Below are positions 24,852-34,843 of a DNA stretch of 64,000 bases, in pieces. Position numbers and translations under genes: made by a program. The DNA comes from Rhizorhapis sp. SPR117. Its GTDB lineage: Bacteria > Pseudomonadota > Alphaproteobacteria > Sphingomonadales > Sphingomonadaceae. Every line of letters begins with the position of its first letter. Positions within the stretch are counted from its first letter, which is position 1. Where the stretch lies: NCBI RefSeq assembly GCF_021742065.1, contig NZ_JAKKIE010000003.1, positions 62,001 through 126,000 of the forward strand, written 5' to 3'. A model generated the notes under the pieces. The model was not told the DNA's origin and searched no databases. It was given only the letters and a program-made list of their open reading frames with translations.

Positions 24852-26942
24852 ATGACGGATTTGGCCTATCCTACTCGCTCTGCCGTCCATGAGGACGGAT
24901 CGGCCGAGCGGCTTGCGATCGACACCATCCGCACGCTCGCCATGGATGCAGTCCAAAAGGCGAACTCGGGGCATCCTGGCACGCCGATGGCGCTTGCGCC
25001 CGTCGCCTACACGCTGTGGCGTGAGTTCCTGCGCTACGATCCTGACACGCCCGACTGGCCGAACCGCGATCGGTTCGTGCTTTCGGTCGGGCATGCCTCG
25101 ATGCTGCTCTATGCGGTGCTGCATCTTGCCGGGGTGAAGGAAATCGATGCCGATGGAAAGCCGACGGGCAGTCCGGCGGTGAGCCTGGCCGACATCGAGC
25201 AGTTCCGCCAGCTCGGCTCCAAGACGCCGGGCCATCCCGAATATCGCATGACCACCGGGGTCGAGACCACGACCGGCCCCCTGGGGCAGGGTTGCGGCAA
25301 TTCGGTCGGCATGGCGATCGCGGAACGCGCGCTCGCCGCCCGCTTCAACCGCGAAGGCTTCACGCTCTTCGATCATGACATCTACGTGCTGTGCGGCGAC
25401 GGCGACATGATGGAAGGCGTGTCCGGCGAAGCGGCGTCGATCGCCGGCCATCTCGCCCTCTCCAATCTCTGCTGGATCTATGACAGCAACCACATCTCGA
25501 TAGAAGGGTCGACCCAGCTCGCCTTCACCGAGGATGTCGGCGAGCGCTTCCAGGGCTATGGCTGGAACGTCATCCACGTCGACGACGCGAACGATACTGA
25601 CGCGATCGCCCGCGCGCTCGAGACGTTCAGGGCGACCGACGACCGGCCCACCTTCATCGTCGTCCATTCGGTGATCGGATGGGGCAGCCCGCGCGCCGGC
25701 AGCGAGAAGGCGCATGGCGAGGCGCTGGGCGAGGAGAATGTCCGCAAGACCAAGGAAGCCTATGGCTGGCCGGCGGATAAGCAGTTCTACGTGCCGGATA
25801 GCGTGGCGGAGGCGTTCCAAGATGCCGTGGCCGCCCGCGGCCAGCCGGCGCGCGAGCAATGGGAGGCGCTGTTCGCGCGCTACCAGCAGGCATTTCCGGC
25901 AGAGGCGCAGGAGTTCGCGCTGGCGCGGGAGGGCAAGCTGCCCGACGGCTGGGACGCCGATGTCTCCGGCTTCCCCGCAGACGCCAAGGGCATCGCCTCG
26001 CGCGACAGCGGCGGCAAGGTGCTCAACGCCATCGCCCAGCGCGTGCCGCTGCTGATGGGCGGCGCCGCGGACCTGTCCCCGTCGACCAAAACCAATCTGA
26101 CCTTCCCGGGCGCGGGTTCGTTCGAACCGGGAGACTATGCGGGCCGCAACTTCCACTTCGGCGTGCGCGAGCATGCGATGGGGGCGATCGCCAACGGCAT
26201 GGCGCTGTCTTACCTGCGTTCCTACACGGGCACCTTCCTGGTGTTCGCCGACTATATGCGCGCGCCGATCCGCCTCGCCGCGATCATGGAACTGCCCGTC
26301 ATCTTCGTGTTCACGCACGATTCGATCGGCGTGGGCGAGGACGGGCCGACGTACCAGCCGATCGAGCATCTGGCGACACTGCGCGCCATTCCCGGGCTCG
26401 ACACGATCCGGCCGGGCGACGCCAACGAGGCCGCGGCCGCATGGAAGGTTGCGCTCGGGCATAGCAGCGAGCCGACCGCGCTGATCTTCTCGCGCCAGGC
26501 AATCCCGACGCTCGACCGCCAGAGATATGCGTCGGCCGACGGCCTCGAGAAGGGCGGCTATATCCTCGCCGATGCCGATGGCGACCCGGACATCATCCTG
26601 ATCGGCACCGGCTCCGAGCTGCCGCTCGTCGCCGCCGCGCACGAGACGCTGACGGCTGAGGGCGCCAAGTCGCGCGTCGTGTCGCTGCCGAGCTGGTATC
26701 TGTTCGAGAAGCAGGACCAGGCCTACCGCGACAGCGTCTTTCCGCCCGCCGTCCGCGCGCGGCTGGCGGTCGAGCAGGCCGGGTCGATGGGCTGGGACCG
26801 CTATGTCGGTCATGACGGCGCGACCGTGACCATGTCGACGTTCGGAGCGTCGGCGCCACTCGCCAAGCTCCAGGAGAAATTCGGCTTCACCGTCGACAAT
26901 GTCTGCAAGGTCGCCCGCGCGGTGATGGAGAAGAACAAGTGA
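24852..26942 (+). CDS. tkt: Transketolase
   Basis: The 696-residue enzyme transfers two-carbon units between sugar phosphates using thiamine diphosphate. Visible motifs are NSGHPGTPMALAP near 36-48, the Mg/ThDP-binding GDGDMMEGVSGEAASIAG near 175-192, DLSPSTKT in the pyrimidine domain and FTHDSIGVGEDGPTYQPIE, which carries the conserved substrate-binding residues. The ATG at 24852 is used because the family homology begins just after it; the upstream ATG at 24810 lies in the intergenic leader. Its TGA overlaps the GTG start of the tal-pgi gene by 4 nt. It provides the non-oxidative branch of the pathway together with the transaldolase domain. Confidence 0.95.
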   Translation: MTDLAYPTRSAVHEDGSAERLAIDTIRTLAMDAVQKANSGHPGTPMALAPVAYTLWREFLRYDPDTPDWPNRDRFVLSVGHASMLLYAVLHLAGVKEIDADGKPTGSPAVSLADIEQFRQLGSKTPGHPEYRMTTGVETTTGPLGQGCGNSVGMAIAERALAARFNREGFTLFDHDIYVLCGDGDMMEGVSGEAASIAGHLALSNLCWIYDSNHISIEGSTQLAFTEDVGERFQGYGWNVIHVDDANDTDAIARALETFRATDDRPTFIVVHSVIGWGSPRAGSEKAHGEALGEENVRKTKEAYGWPADKQFYVPDSVAEAFQDAVAARGQPAREQWEALFARYQQAFPAEAQEFALAREGKLPDGWDADVSGFPADAKGIASRDSGGKVLNAIAQRVPLLMGGAADLSPSTKTNLTFPGAGSFEPGDYAGRNFHFGVREHAMGAIANGMALSYLRSYTGTFLVFADYMRAPIRLAAIMELPVIFVFTHDSIGVGEDGPTYQPIEHLATLRAIPGLDTIRPGDANEAAAAWKVALGHSSEPTALIFSRQAIPTLDRQRYASADGLEKGGYILADADGDPDIILIGTGSELPLVAAAHETLTAEGAKSRVVSLPSWYLFEKQDQAYRDSVFPPAVRARLAVEQAGSMGWDRYVGHDGATVTMSTFGASAPLAKLQEKFGFTVDNVCKVARAVMEKNK

Positions 26943-29764
26943 GCACCGTCCTCGATAATCCGCGGGTCGCCAGCCGACTGAAGCAGCTCCACGAAAGCGG
27001 GCAGGCGGTGTGGCTCGACTTCGTCGATCGCGGCTTCCTCAATCAAGGCGGCCTCAGGGCGCTGGTCAGCGAAGACGGCGTCTCCGGCGTGACGTCCAAT
27101 CCGTCCATTTTCGAGAAGGCGATGGGTCAGGGCGAGGCCTATGATGAGGGCTTTCGGACATTCCTCGGCAAGGCTGATGCGAGCGTCCAGGACACCTATG
27201 AAAGCCAGGCCATTGCCGACATCAAGGCCGCCGGCGGCGATCTGCGAGCAATCTATGATCGGCTGGGAGGCAAGGACGGCTATGTCAGCCTCGAGGTCTC
27301 TCCCTATCTCGCAGACGGAACCCAGGAGACGATCGAGGAGGCGCGCCGGCTCTGGAAGGCGGTCGGGGAGCCCAACCTCATGGTCAAGGTGCCCGGCACC
27401 AGGGCAGGCACCCCCGCCATTCGCCAGCTCGTCGAGGACGGGCTCAACATCAACGTGACGCTGCTCTTCGCGATCGAAGCCTATCAGGCGGTGGCCGAAG
27501 CGTTCATGGCGGGGCTCGAGGCGCGCCTGGCCAAGGGCGAGCCGATCGACCGGGTGGCGAGCGTCGCGAGCTTCTTCGTCAGCCGCATCGACAGCCAGAT
27601 CGACAAAAAGATCGACGCGCGGGTGAAGGTCGGGGACAAGGAAGCGGCCGCGCTCGAGGCGCTGCGCGGCAAGGTCGCGATCGCCAACGCCAAGCTCGCC
27701 TACGCCTGGTACGAGGAGATGATCGCCTCGGATCGCTGGCAGGCGCTGGCTGCCAGGGGCGCGATGCCGCAAAGGCTGCTCTGGGCGTCGACCGGCACCA
27801 AGGACCCGGCCTATCCCGACACGCTCTATGTCGACGCGCTGATCGGCCCGGATACGGTCAACACGATGCCGCCCAAGACGATGGATGCGTTTCGCGATCA
27901 CGGGACGATGCGGCCGACGCTCACCCAGGATCTCGACGGCGCGCGCCACGTGATCGCCGAGGCCGAGCGACTGGGGCTGGACCTGCCGGGCGTCACCGAG
28001 ATGCTCGTGAAGGATGGCGTCAAGCAGTTCGCCGACGCCGCCGACGCGCTGCTGGGTGCGGTCGCCGCCAAGCGGGCCACCTTCCTCGGCGACAGGCTCA
28101 ACCACATGGAAGCGTCGCTTCCCGGACCGCTGCAGAAAGCGGTGGATGCGCGACTGGAGACGGCACGCGCCGATCGTTGGGCGCGGCGGCTGTGGAAGGG
28201 CGATCCCTCGCTCTGGACCGGCAAGGATGAGGGCAGGTGGCTCGGCTGGCTCGCGGCCGCCCGCGGCCAGCAGGTCGATCCGAACGCATTGAGAGAATTG
28301 GAGCAGGAGGCAAAGCGCTACAAGAACGCGGTGCTGCTCGGCATGGGCGGATCGAGCCTCGGCCCCGAGGTGCTGTCGCTGATTCTCGGCTCGGCCGGGG
28401 GAAATCCCGGGCTGCACGTGCTGGATACCACCGATCCGGGGCAGATCGCGTCCGTTCTCGCCGAGATCGATCCAAAGGAGACGCTGTTCATCGTCTCATC
28501 CAAATCCGGCTCGACGATGGAGCCGGAGCTGCTCCGCGCTTTCTTTTTCGAACGGAGCGGAAAGCAGGGCGGCCACTTCGTCGCCGTGACCGATCCGGGA
28601 TCGAAGCTCGAGAAGACAGCGGAGACGGACGGGTTCGCCCATGTCTTCCAGGGCGATCCGGCGATCGGCGGCCGCTATTCGGTATTGTCCGCCTTCGGCA
28701 TGGTGCCGGCCGCGGTGATGGGCATCGACACGCACGGTTTTTACGAGGCGACGGCGCCGATGGTGTTCGCCTGCGGGGGCGATGTGCCTCCGGCGGCCAA
28801 TCCAGGCATCAGGCTCGGCGCGATCATCGGCGAGGCTGCGGTTTCTGGCCGCAACAAGCTGACCTTCATCGCCTCGAAGGGACTGGAGCCCTTCGGCGCC
28901 TGGCTCGAGCAGCTGCTGGCCGAATCGACCGGCAAGCAGGGCAGGGGCATCGTTCCCGTGGACCTCGAGCCGCTGGGTTCGCCGGAGAGCTATGGCACGG
29001 ACCGGCTGTTCGTCGTCCTCGCGCTCGCCGGCGACAAGGACAATGCCGCCGACGCCAAGCTCGAGGCGCTTGCCGACAGCGGTCAGCCGGTGATCCGCAT
29101 CAGCGTCGCCAGCCCGCAGCTGATCGGCCAGGAATTCTTCCGCTGGGAAGTCGCGACCGCGATCACAGGTGCCGTCATCGGCATCGACCCGTTCGATCAG
29201 CCCGACGTCGAGGATGCGAAGGTGGCAACGCGCAAGCTCGTCGACGCCTATGAGGCCTCCGGTACGCTGGAATCTGAAACGCCAGCCGCCGAGACCGCCG
29301 ACTTTGCGCTCTTCGTCGCCAAGGGCAGCGCATTGCAAGGGAACGCCGAGAGCCTGTTACGGCAGCATTTCGCTGCCTTGCGGGCGGGCGACTACGCGGC
29401 GTTTCTCGCCTACGTCGAGCGCAACGACGTCGACAGCGCGGCCATCACCGCAATGCGCAGGGCCGTGCGCGACGCGAAATCGGTCGCGACCGTCGCAGGC
29501 TTCGGTCCGCGCTTCCTTCACTCCACGGGGCAAGCCTATAAGGGCGGCCCGAACAGCGGCGTGTTCCTGACGATCACGCGCGATCCCGATCCCGATCTTG
29601 CCATTCCCGGTCACAAGGCGAGCTTCGGCACCGTCCAGATCGCCCAGGCGCGCGGCGACATGGACGTGCTCGCCGAACGCGGCAGGCGCGTGCTGCGCAT
29701 CCATCTCAAGCAGGGCGGCGGCGGCATCGAGGCGCTCGAAGCGGCCGTCGCAGCGGCACTCTGA
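26939..29764 (+). CDS. Bifunctional transaldolase / glucose-6-phosphate isomerase
   Basis: A 941-residue fusion. Residues 1 to ~365 are transaldolase: GVTSNPSIFEKAM near 50-62, the Schiff-base lysine in NLMVKVPGT (Lys 150) and LLWASTGTKDP. Residues ~375-941 are phosphoglucose isomerase: LLGMGGSSLGPEV at 466-478, SKSGSTMEPELL near 520, and a C-terminal segment rich in the SIS fold. Such fusions are known in some alphaproteobacteria and other bacteria (bifunctional Tal-Pgi). Joining them links fructose-6-phosphate made by transaldolase directly to glucose-6-phosphate for re-entry into the oxidative branch. The start is GTG, overlapping the transketolase stop by 4 nt; the next start is 28 nt after its stop. 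Confidence 0.93.
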   Translation: MSTVLDNPRVASRLKQLHESGQAVWLDFVDRGFLNQGGLRALVSEDGVSGVTSNPSIFEKAMGQGEAYDEGFRTFLGKADASVQDTYESQAIADIKAAGGDLRAIYDRLGGKDGYVSLEVSPYLADGTQETIEEARRLWKAVGEPNLMVKVPGTRAGTPAIRQLVEDGLNINVTLLFAIEAYQAVAEAFMAGLEARLAKGEPIDRVASVASFFVSRIDSQIDKKIDARVKVGDKEAAALEALRGKVAIANAKLAYAWYEEMIASDRWQALAARGAMPQRLLWASTGTKDPAYPDTLYVDALIGPDTVNTMPPKTMDAFRDHGTMRPTLTQDLDGARHVIAEAERLGLDLPGVTEMLVKDGVKQFADAADALLGAVAAKRATFLGDRLNHMEASLPGPLQKAVDARLETARADRWARRLWKGDPSLWTGKDEGRWLGWLAAARGQQVDPNALRELEQEAKRYKNAVLLGMGGSSLGPEVLSLILGSAGGNPGLHVLDTTDPGQIASVLAEIDPKETLFIVSSKSGSTMEPELLRAFFFERSGKQGGHFVAVTDPGSKLEKTAETDGFAHVFQGDPAIGGRYSVLSAFGMVPAAVMGIDTHGFYEATAPMVFACGGDVPPAANPGIRLGAIIGEAAVSGRNKLTFIASKGLEPFGAWLEQLLAESTGKQGRGIVPVDLEPLGSPESYGTDRLFVVLALAGDKDNAADAKLEALADSGQPVIRISVASPQLIGQEFFRWEVATAITGAVIGIDPFDQPDVEDAKVATRKLVDAYEASGTLESETPAAETADFALFVAKGSALQGNAESLLRQHFAALRAGDYAAFLAYVERNDVDSAAITAMRRAVRDAKSVATVAGFGPRFLHSTGQAYKGGPNSGVFLTITRDPDPDLAIPGHKASFGTVQIAQARGDMDVLAERGRRVLRIHLKQGGGGIEALEAAVAAAL

Positions 29765-29791
29765 GCAATTTTGACAGAAGGAGCGTGGCGG

Positions 29792-30778
29792 ATGCGTCTG
29801 GCGATGATCGGCCTTGGCCGAATGGGCGGGAATATCGCGCGCCGTCTGATCCGCGGCGGCCATGAGGTCGTTGTCTTCGACCAATATGCACCGGCGATCG
29901 AGGAACTCACCAAGGAAGGTGCAATCCCCTCCGGCTCGCTGGACGAGGTCGCGGGCAAGCTCGAAGGCCCCCGGATCTTCTGGGTGATGCTGCCTGCGGG
30001 AGCCCCGACCGAATCGACGATCGAAGCGCTGCTGGGCCTCGCCTCGCCCGGCGACGTTATCATCGACGGCGGCAACAGCTTCTACAAGGACGATATCCGG
30101 CGCGGCAAAGCCTGTTCGGAGAAGCAGATCGCCTATGTCGACGTCGGGACCTCCGGCGGCGTGTGGGGCCTCGAACGCGGCTACTGCATGATGATCGGCG
30201 GCGACAAGGCGACCGTCGACCTGCTCGACCCGATCTTCGACACGCTCGCGCCGGGCTACGGCACGATCCCGCGCACGCCCAACCGCATGGAGAACGAGGG
30301 CGAGGATCCGCGCGCCGAAAAGGGCTATATCCACGCCGGTCCCGCCGGTGCGGGCCATTTCGTCAAAATGGTCCACAATGGCATCGAATATGGTTTGATG
30401 CAGGCCTATGCCGAGGGCTTCGACATCCTCAAGGGCAAGTCCTCGGACAAGCTGCCCGAGGAGGAGCGGTTCGACCTCAATCTCACGGACATCGCCGAAG
30501 TCTGGCGGCGCGGCAGCGTCATCTCGTCGTGGCTGCTCGATCTCTCGGCGGCGGCGCTCGCGAAGGACCAGATGCTCGAAGCCTATAGCGGCAATGTCGC
30601 CGACTCGGGCGAGGGTCACTGGACGATCGACGCGGCGATGGAGGAAGCGGTGCCGGCCTATGTCCTGTCGGCCGCGCTGTTCGCGCGCTACCGCAGCCGG
30701 GTGGATACGACCTTCGGCGACAAGCTCCTGTCGGCGATGCGCTTCGGCTTCGGCGGCCACGTCGAAATGCCGCAATGA
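29792..30778 (+). CDS. gnd: 6-phosphogluconate dehydrogenase, short GndA type (decarboxylating)
   Basis: The 328-residue protein oxidatively decarboxylates 6-phosphogluconate to ribulose-5-phosphate. Seen are the N-terminal Rossmann loop [15 protein letters not shown], the substrate signature [19 protein letters not shown], and the catalytic lysine region [14 protein letters not shown]. It is the short form (~330 residues) lacking the long C-terminal domain of E. coli Gnd (468); short forms are often NAD-linked. The ATG at 29792 follows AGAAGGAG at a good distance; a TTG at 29771 lies upstream of that site and is rejected. Its stop overlaps the zwf start by 4 nt (ATGA). Confidence 0.93.
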   Translation: MRLAMIGLGRMGGNIARRLIRGGHEVVVFDQYAPAIEELTKEGAIPSGSLDEVAGKLEGPRIFWVMLPAGAPTESTIEALLGLASPGDVIIDGGNSFYKDDIRRGKACSEKQIAYVDVGTSGGVWGLERGYCMMIGGDKATVDLLDPIFDTLAPGYGTIPRTPNRMENEGEDPRAEKGYIHAGPAGAGHFVKMVHNGIEYGLMQAYAEGFDILKGKSSDKLPEEERFDLNLTDIAEVWRRGSVISSWLLDLSAAALAKDQMLEAYSGNVADSGEGHWTIDAAMEEAVPAYVLSAALFARYRSRVDTTFGDKLLSAMRFGFGGHVEMPQ

Positions 30779-32208
30779 GCACGGCTCCTGTCGCACCGCC
30801 CGCGACGTTCGTGATCTTCGGCGCTCTGGGCGATCTGACGCGCCGGCTGCTGATGCCGGCGATCGTCAACGTCGAACGCTCAGGCCTGCTCGATCCGAAC
30901 ACCGGCTTCCTCGGCATCAGCTATCATGATGCCGACGACGATGAGCTTCGCGACCAGCTCGGCGAGTTCCTCGAGGCGGGCGCGGAATGGCAGCGGCTGC
31001 GCGAGCGCATCCACTATCTGAAGGGCGACTTCGGGGACGATGCGCTGTTCGAGACGCTCGCGGGGAGGATCGCCGGCAACACCGTCTTCTACCTTGCGAC
31101 CGCACCCGGCTTTTTCGGCCCCATCGTCGAAAGCCTCGGAAAGGCGGGGTTGCTGAACGAGGCGCAGGGCTTCCGCCGGGTCGTGATCGAGAAGCCTTTC
31201 GGCACCGATCTCGCGTCCGCGCAGGCGCTCAACGGGCTGATCCTCGCCTGTGCCCATGAGGAGCAGATTTACCGGATCGACCATTTCCTGGGAAAGGAGA
31301 CGGTCCAGAACATCATGGTCGCGCGGTTCGGCAACGCGCTGACCGAGGCGGTCTGGAACAACCGCTATATCGATCATGTCCAGATCACGGCCGCCGAGAC
31401 GGTGGCGGTGGGCGGTCGGGGCAAGTTCTACGACGCCACCGGCGCGCTGCGCGACATGGTGCCGAACCATCTCTTCCAGCTGCTCGCGCTGGTCGGCATG
31501 GAGCCGCCCAACAGCTTCGGCGCCGAAGCGGTGCGCACCGAGAAGGCGAAGCTGATCGCCGCCCTGCGGCCGCTGGAGCCCGACGATGCGGTGCGCGGCC
31601 GCTATGGGGCAGGCGAGGCGGGCGGCCAGAAGGTCGTCCCGTATCGCGATACCGTCGACGTGGATCCCGCGAGCCGCACCGAAACCTACGTCGCGCTCAA
31701 GGCGGCGGTCGAGACGTGGCGCTGGCACGGTGTGCCCTTCTATCTGCGCACGGGCAAGGCGCTCGCCGCCCGTGACACGGAGATCGTCATCAAGTTCCGC
31801 AATGCGCCGTTGATGCTGTTCCACGACACGCCGACCGGCGCGCTCCCGCCCAACCAGCTCGTGCTGCAGATCCAGCCGCATGAAGGCATCTGTCTCGAGC
31901 TCGCGGTGAAGCAGCCGGGGCCGCTCGTCGAGGCGGTGCCCGCCAGCCTCCATTTCGCCTATTCCGAGCAGTTCGACCTCGGACACCAGACCGGCTATGA
32001 GACGCTGCTCTATGACGTGCTGATCGGCGACCAGACCCTGTTCCAACGCGCCGACCAGATCGAAGGTGGCTGGCGGGCGGTGCAGCCGCTGCTCGACGCG
32101 TGGAGCGTCTCCGGGGAACCGGAAGACTATGCCGCCGGAAGCGCCGGGCCGGTGGCCGCAGAGGCGCTGCTCGCGCGCGACGGGCGCGCCTGGCATCCGG
32201 TCGCATGA
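30775..32208 (+). CDS. zwf: Glucose-6-phosphate 1-dehydrogenase
   Basis: The 477-residue enzyme performs the first oxidative step from glucose-6-phosphate. Diagnostic features are the nucleotide loop [15 protein letters not shown] near 15-28, the active-site [14 protein letters not shown] near 164-177, VIEKPFGTD near 137-145 and FYLRTGKAL. Length is normal. It overlaps gnd by 4 nt upstream and the HAD gene by 4 nt downstream. No 6-phosphogluconolactonase gene is seen in the operon; the lactone may open spontaneously or by an enzyme encoded elsewhere. Confidence 0.95.
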   Translation: MSTAPVAPPATFVIFGALGDLTRRLLMPAIVNVERSGLLDPNTGFLGISYHDADDDELRDQLGEFLEAGAEWQRLRERIHYLKGDFGDDALFETLAGRIAGNTVFYLATAPGFFGPIVESLGKAGLLNEAQGFRRVVIEKPFGTDLASAQALNGLILACAHEEQIYRIDHFLGKETVQNIMVARFGNALTEAVWNNRYIDHVQITAAETVAVGGRGKFYDATGALRDMVPNHLFQLLALVGMEPPNSFGAEAVRTEKAKLIAALRPLEPDDAVRGRYGAGEAGGQKVVPYRDTVDVDPASRTETYVALKAAVETWRWHGVPFYLRTGKALAARDTEIVIKFRNAPLMLFHDTPTGALPPNQLVLQIQPHEGICLELAVKQPGPLVEAVPASLHFAYSEQFDLGHQTGYETLLYDVLIGDQTLFQRADQIEGGWRAVQPLLDAWSVSGEPEDYAAGSAGPVAAEALLARDGRAWHPVA

Positions 32209-33020
32209 GCGCCATCCGCCTCGTCGTCTCGGATATCGACGGCACGCTCGTGCGCGACGACAAGAGCCTGAGCGAGGCGGTGATCGCGTCGTGCGGGCGC
32301 CTGCAGGCGGCGGGCGTCGCGCTCACGCTGATCAGCGCGCGGCCGCCGAGCGGGATGCTGTGGATCGCGGAGCGCCTTGGATTGAAGGCAGCGTTTGGCG
32401 CGTTCAATGGCGGCACCATCGTGCGGCCGGACGGCATGATCATGGCAGCCGCGCGCCTCGACCCGGCGGTCGCGAAGCGCGCGCTGACGCTGATCGACCG
32501 GCCGGGCATCACCAAATGGCTGTTCCGCGAGGGATGCTGGCATGCCGAGCGCCTCGACCAGGTCCACACCCCGCGTGAACGCAAGGCGGCCAATCAGGAG
32601 CCGATCGTCGGCTCGGACTTCTCGCAACTGCTGGATGCGGCCGACAAGATCGTGGCGGTAAGCGACGATCATGCGATGCTGGCTGTCCTTGAGATCGAGG
32701 TCGCGAATGCGCTGGGCCGGGATGCGACTGTGGCGCGGTCGCAAACCTATTATCTCGACATCACCGCCCTGGCGGCGAACAAGGGTGATGGTGTGGCAGC
32801 GCTTGCGCGGGCGGCAGGCGTTCGACTGGAGGAGGTCGCCGTGATCGGTGATCAGCGCAACGATCTGCCGATGTTCGCCCGCGCCGGCCTGTCGATCGCG
32901 ATGGCGCAGGGACCGGAAGAGGTCCGCGAGGCTGCGGATCACGTAACGCGCTCGAACGACGAGGATGGCGTCGCCCACGCGATCGACGAGATTCTGCTGC
33001 CGATGGCGGCGCGCGGATGA
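32205..33020 (+). CDS. HAD-IIB (Cof-type) sugar phosphatase
   Basis: The 271-residue protein is a Cof-like haloacid dehalogenase hydrolase. Motif I is SDIDGTLVRDD near 9-19, motif II is TLISARPP, and motif III/IV is a lysine in NKGDGVAAL with IGDQRNDLPMFARAG. The C2B-type cap lies between residues ~85 and 195. Substrates in this family are sugar phosphates, but the exact one is unknown. It overlaps zwf and rpe by 4 nt each (ATGA), so it is an integral part of the pentose phosphate operon and might relieve accumulation of a phosphorylated intermediate. Confidence 0.85.
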   Translation: MSAIRLVVSDIDGTLVRDDKSLSEAVIASCGRLQAAGVALTLISARPPSGMLWIAERLGLKAAFGAFNGGTIVRPDGMIMAAARLDPAVAKRALTLIDRPGITKWLFREGCWHAERLDQVHTPRERKAANQEPIVGSDFSQLLDAADKIVAVSDDHAMLAVLEIEVANALGRDATVARSQTYYLDITALAANKGDGVAALARAAGVRLEEVAVIGDQRNDLPMFARAGLSIAMAQGPEEVREAADHVTRSNDEDGVAHAIDEILLPMAARG

Positions 33021-33685
33021 CGGGGGATGTCCTCGTCGCGCCGTCGGTGCTCGCGGCCGATTTCGGTCATCTCCACGAGGAGGTGCGTGCGGTCGATCGG
33101 GCAGGTGCAGACTGGATCCATGTCGACGTGATGGACGGCCGCTTCGTGTCCGAGATCAGCTTCGGGCCGCCGGTCCTCCGCGCGATCCGCAAGGCGACGG
33201 AAAAGCCGCTCAACGTCCATCTGATGGTGATCGAACCCGAGCGGTCGCTCGCCTCCTACGCTGAGGCCGGCGCGGACCATCTGCTGGTGCAGGCGGAGCC
33301 TGGCTCGACCGTCCATCTTCACCGCGTGCTCGGCCAGATCGGTGAGCTTGGCTGTCGCGCGGGTGTCGTGATCGATCCCGCGACGCCCGTCGAATGGATC
33401 CAGCATGTCCTCCACCTCGTGGAGATCATCCTCGTGATGACCGTCAACCCGGGGTTCGGCGGTCAGAAGTTCCTACCCGAGATGCTTCCGAAGATCGCGG
33501 CGCTGCGCAAATTGTGCGACGAGCGCGGCCTGCGCCCGCACATCGAGGTCGATGGCGGGCAGGATTCGCATACGGTTCGCTCGGTCGTCGAAGCGGGCGC
33601 CGACGTGATCGTTGCGGGCACCGCGATCTTCGGCGCTGACGACTATGCGCAGGCCATCGCCGCGATAAGGGGTTGTGCCGAATGA
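33017..33685 (+). CDS. rpe: Ribulose-phosphate 3-epimerase
   Basis: The 222-residue TIM-barrel enzyme interconverts ribulose-5-phosphate and xylulose-5-phosphate. Signatures are APSVLAADFGHL at the N-terminus, the metal-binding HVDVMDGRFV with catalytic Asp, NVHLMVIEPE, MTVNPGFGGQKFLP and the phosphate-binding EVDGGQ with VAGTAIFG. Length is typical. It overlaps both neighbours by 4 nt. With rpiA, tkt, tal-pgi, gnd and zwf it completes the pathway apart from the lactonase. Confidence 0.95.
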   Translation: MTGDVLVAPSVLAADFGHLHEEVRAVDRAGADWIHVDVMDGRFVSEISFGPPVLRAIRKATEKPLNVHLMVIEPERSLASYAEAGADHLLVQAEPGSTVHLHRVLGQIGELGCRAGVVIDPATPVEWIQHVLHLVEIILVMTVNPGFGGQKFLPEMLPKIAALRKLCDERGLRPHIEVDGGQDSHTVRSVVEAGADVIVAGTAIFGADDYAQAIAAIRGCAE

Positions 33686-34431
33686 AGCAGTTGATCGCCT
33701 TCGATCTCGACGGGACCCTCGCGGAAAGCAAGCAGCCGATCGGCGAGGAGATGGCCGGTCTGCTCGCCCGGCTGCTAGACGTCGCCAAGGTGGGGGTGAT
33801 TTCCGGTGGGGACTGGCCGCAGTTCGAGATACAGGTGGTCGCGCGCCTGCCCGGCGCCGCCGATCTGGCCCGGCTCTTCATCATGCCGACCACCGGCACC
33901 AAGCTCTACCGCTTTCAGGATGGCAGCTGGCGGCAAATCTATGCGGACAGCTTCGACGCCGCCGAACGTGACAGGATCATGCGCGCGCTCGACCAGGCGG
34001 CGACGCAAGCGGGCCTCGTCGAAACGCAGACCTGGGGTGAGAAGATCGAGGATCGCGGCACGCAGATCACCTTCTCGGGATTGGGCCAGCAGGCGCCGCT
34101 CGCTGCGAAAGCCGCATGGGATCCCGACTTTACAAAGCGCAAGCGACTGCAGGCGCTGCTTCGCGCGATGCTGCCCGGTCTTTCGATCAACACCGGCGGA
34201 TCGACCTCCATCGACATCACGCGCAGCGGCGTCGACAAGGCTTACGCGATGCGCAAGCTGAGCGAGCATTCCGGCGTTCCGGCGGACGCCATGCTGTTTC
34301 TCGGCGATGCCATCTATCCGGGCGGAAATGACGAGCCGGTACGCGCAGCCGGGTTCGACACGATCGCCGTGCGTGACGTGCGGGAAACCGGTAACGTCGT
34401 CCGAGCGATCATCGGCTGCCTGACTGCCTGA
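33682..34431 (+). CDS. HAD-IIB family hydrolase (phosphomannomutase-like)
   Basis: The 249-residue protein is a second HAD-IIB phosphatase. Motif I is AFDLDGTLAESK at 6-17, motif II VISGGD, a cap with PTTGTKLYRF, and motif IV FLGDAIYPGGNDEPV near 213-227. The FLGDAIYPGGND pattern and INTGGSTSIDIT resemble the eukaryotic-type phosphomannomutase and sucrose-phosphatase-like branch. The ATG at 33682 overlaps the rpe stop by 4 nt. It is the last gene of the pentose phosphate operon, followed by ~400 bases without genes. Whether it acts as phosphatase or mutase cannot be told from sequence. Confidence 0.8.
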   Translation: MKQLIAFDLDGTLAESKQPIGEEMAGLLARLLDVAKVGVISGGDWPQFEIQVVARLPGAADLARLFIMPTTGTKLYRFQDGSWRQIYADSFDAAERDRIMRALDQAATQAGLVETQTWGEKIEDRGTQITFSGLGQQAPLAAKAAWDPDFTKRKRLQALLRAMLPGLSINTGGSTSIDITRSGVDKAYAMRKLSEHSGVPADAMLFLGDAIYPGGNDEPVRAAGFDTIAVRDVRETGNVVRAIIGCLTA

Positions 34432-34843
34432 GTGCGTTGACGGTATGATCAAGCAGATTCCGCGCTCGCGGCAAGGCTCGAGGGCGAGATGAAGATGCTG
34501 CGACCCTCGACGATTCTCCCCGCTCAATGGGGCTTGCATCGACACAAAAGGGCCCGCCCGGCATCTAATGCCGCGCTCCGTATGCGGAGCATGGCGCCGA
34601 CTGAGCCCGCTCGCCGGCAAGGACGCGACACCGGCGCACCGCCCGATCGTCGATAATGCAGCAACCACGACGGAAGGAGGCGCTCCAGGTGCGGCCGTGG
34701 GACGCGGTGCAGTGCGATCACCACATGATCCAGCGCCGAGGACCGACACATATCCTCTCATGTTGACGCTTCCCAATCAACTCCGTAAGTCATCCTAGTG
34801 CGACTGATTCGCATTAGCATAACATTACGTTTGGGGGCGGTGG
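34432..34843. other. Intergenic region between pentose phosphate operon and TonB receptor
   Basis: 412 bases with no credible gene. It holds a short hairpin (GCTCCG-TATG-CGGAGC, 34575-34590), preceded by a smaller one (GCAT-CTA-ATGC, 34561-34571), which might mark the operon end although no T-run follows. A Fur-like box lies at 34801-34826. ATTACGTTT next to it (34824-34832) is one mismatch from the recurring TTACGTAA element. Confidence 0.45.
34801..34826. promoter_or_regulatory. Fur-like iron box upstream of TonB receptor
   Basis: On the minus strand the core reads TAATGCGAATCA, which matches 9 of 12 bases of the TAATGATAATCA core of the classical Fur box. It lies 18-43 nt before the GTG start of the TonB receptor, where a repressor would block transcription. 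Sequences of this TGATTCGCATT type are common before iron-uptake TonB genes (general knowledge). Iron or Irr/Fur control is therefore inferred. Confidence 0.5.

Noticed and set aside
23823..26813. 996-codon open frame on the minus strand across rpiA and tkt
   Set aside because: Antisense shadow of high-GC genes: arginine/alanine/histidine-rich, no ribosome binding site, no domain, while the plus strand holds clear enzymes.
26810..28417. 535-codon minus-strand frame opposite the transaldolase domain
   Set aside because: Shadow of the tal-pgi gene; no family similarity.
30519..30917. Frames overlapping the gnd-zwf junction
   Set aside because: Shadows of two clear overlapping enzymes.
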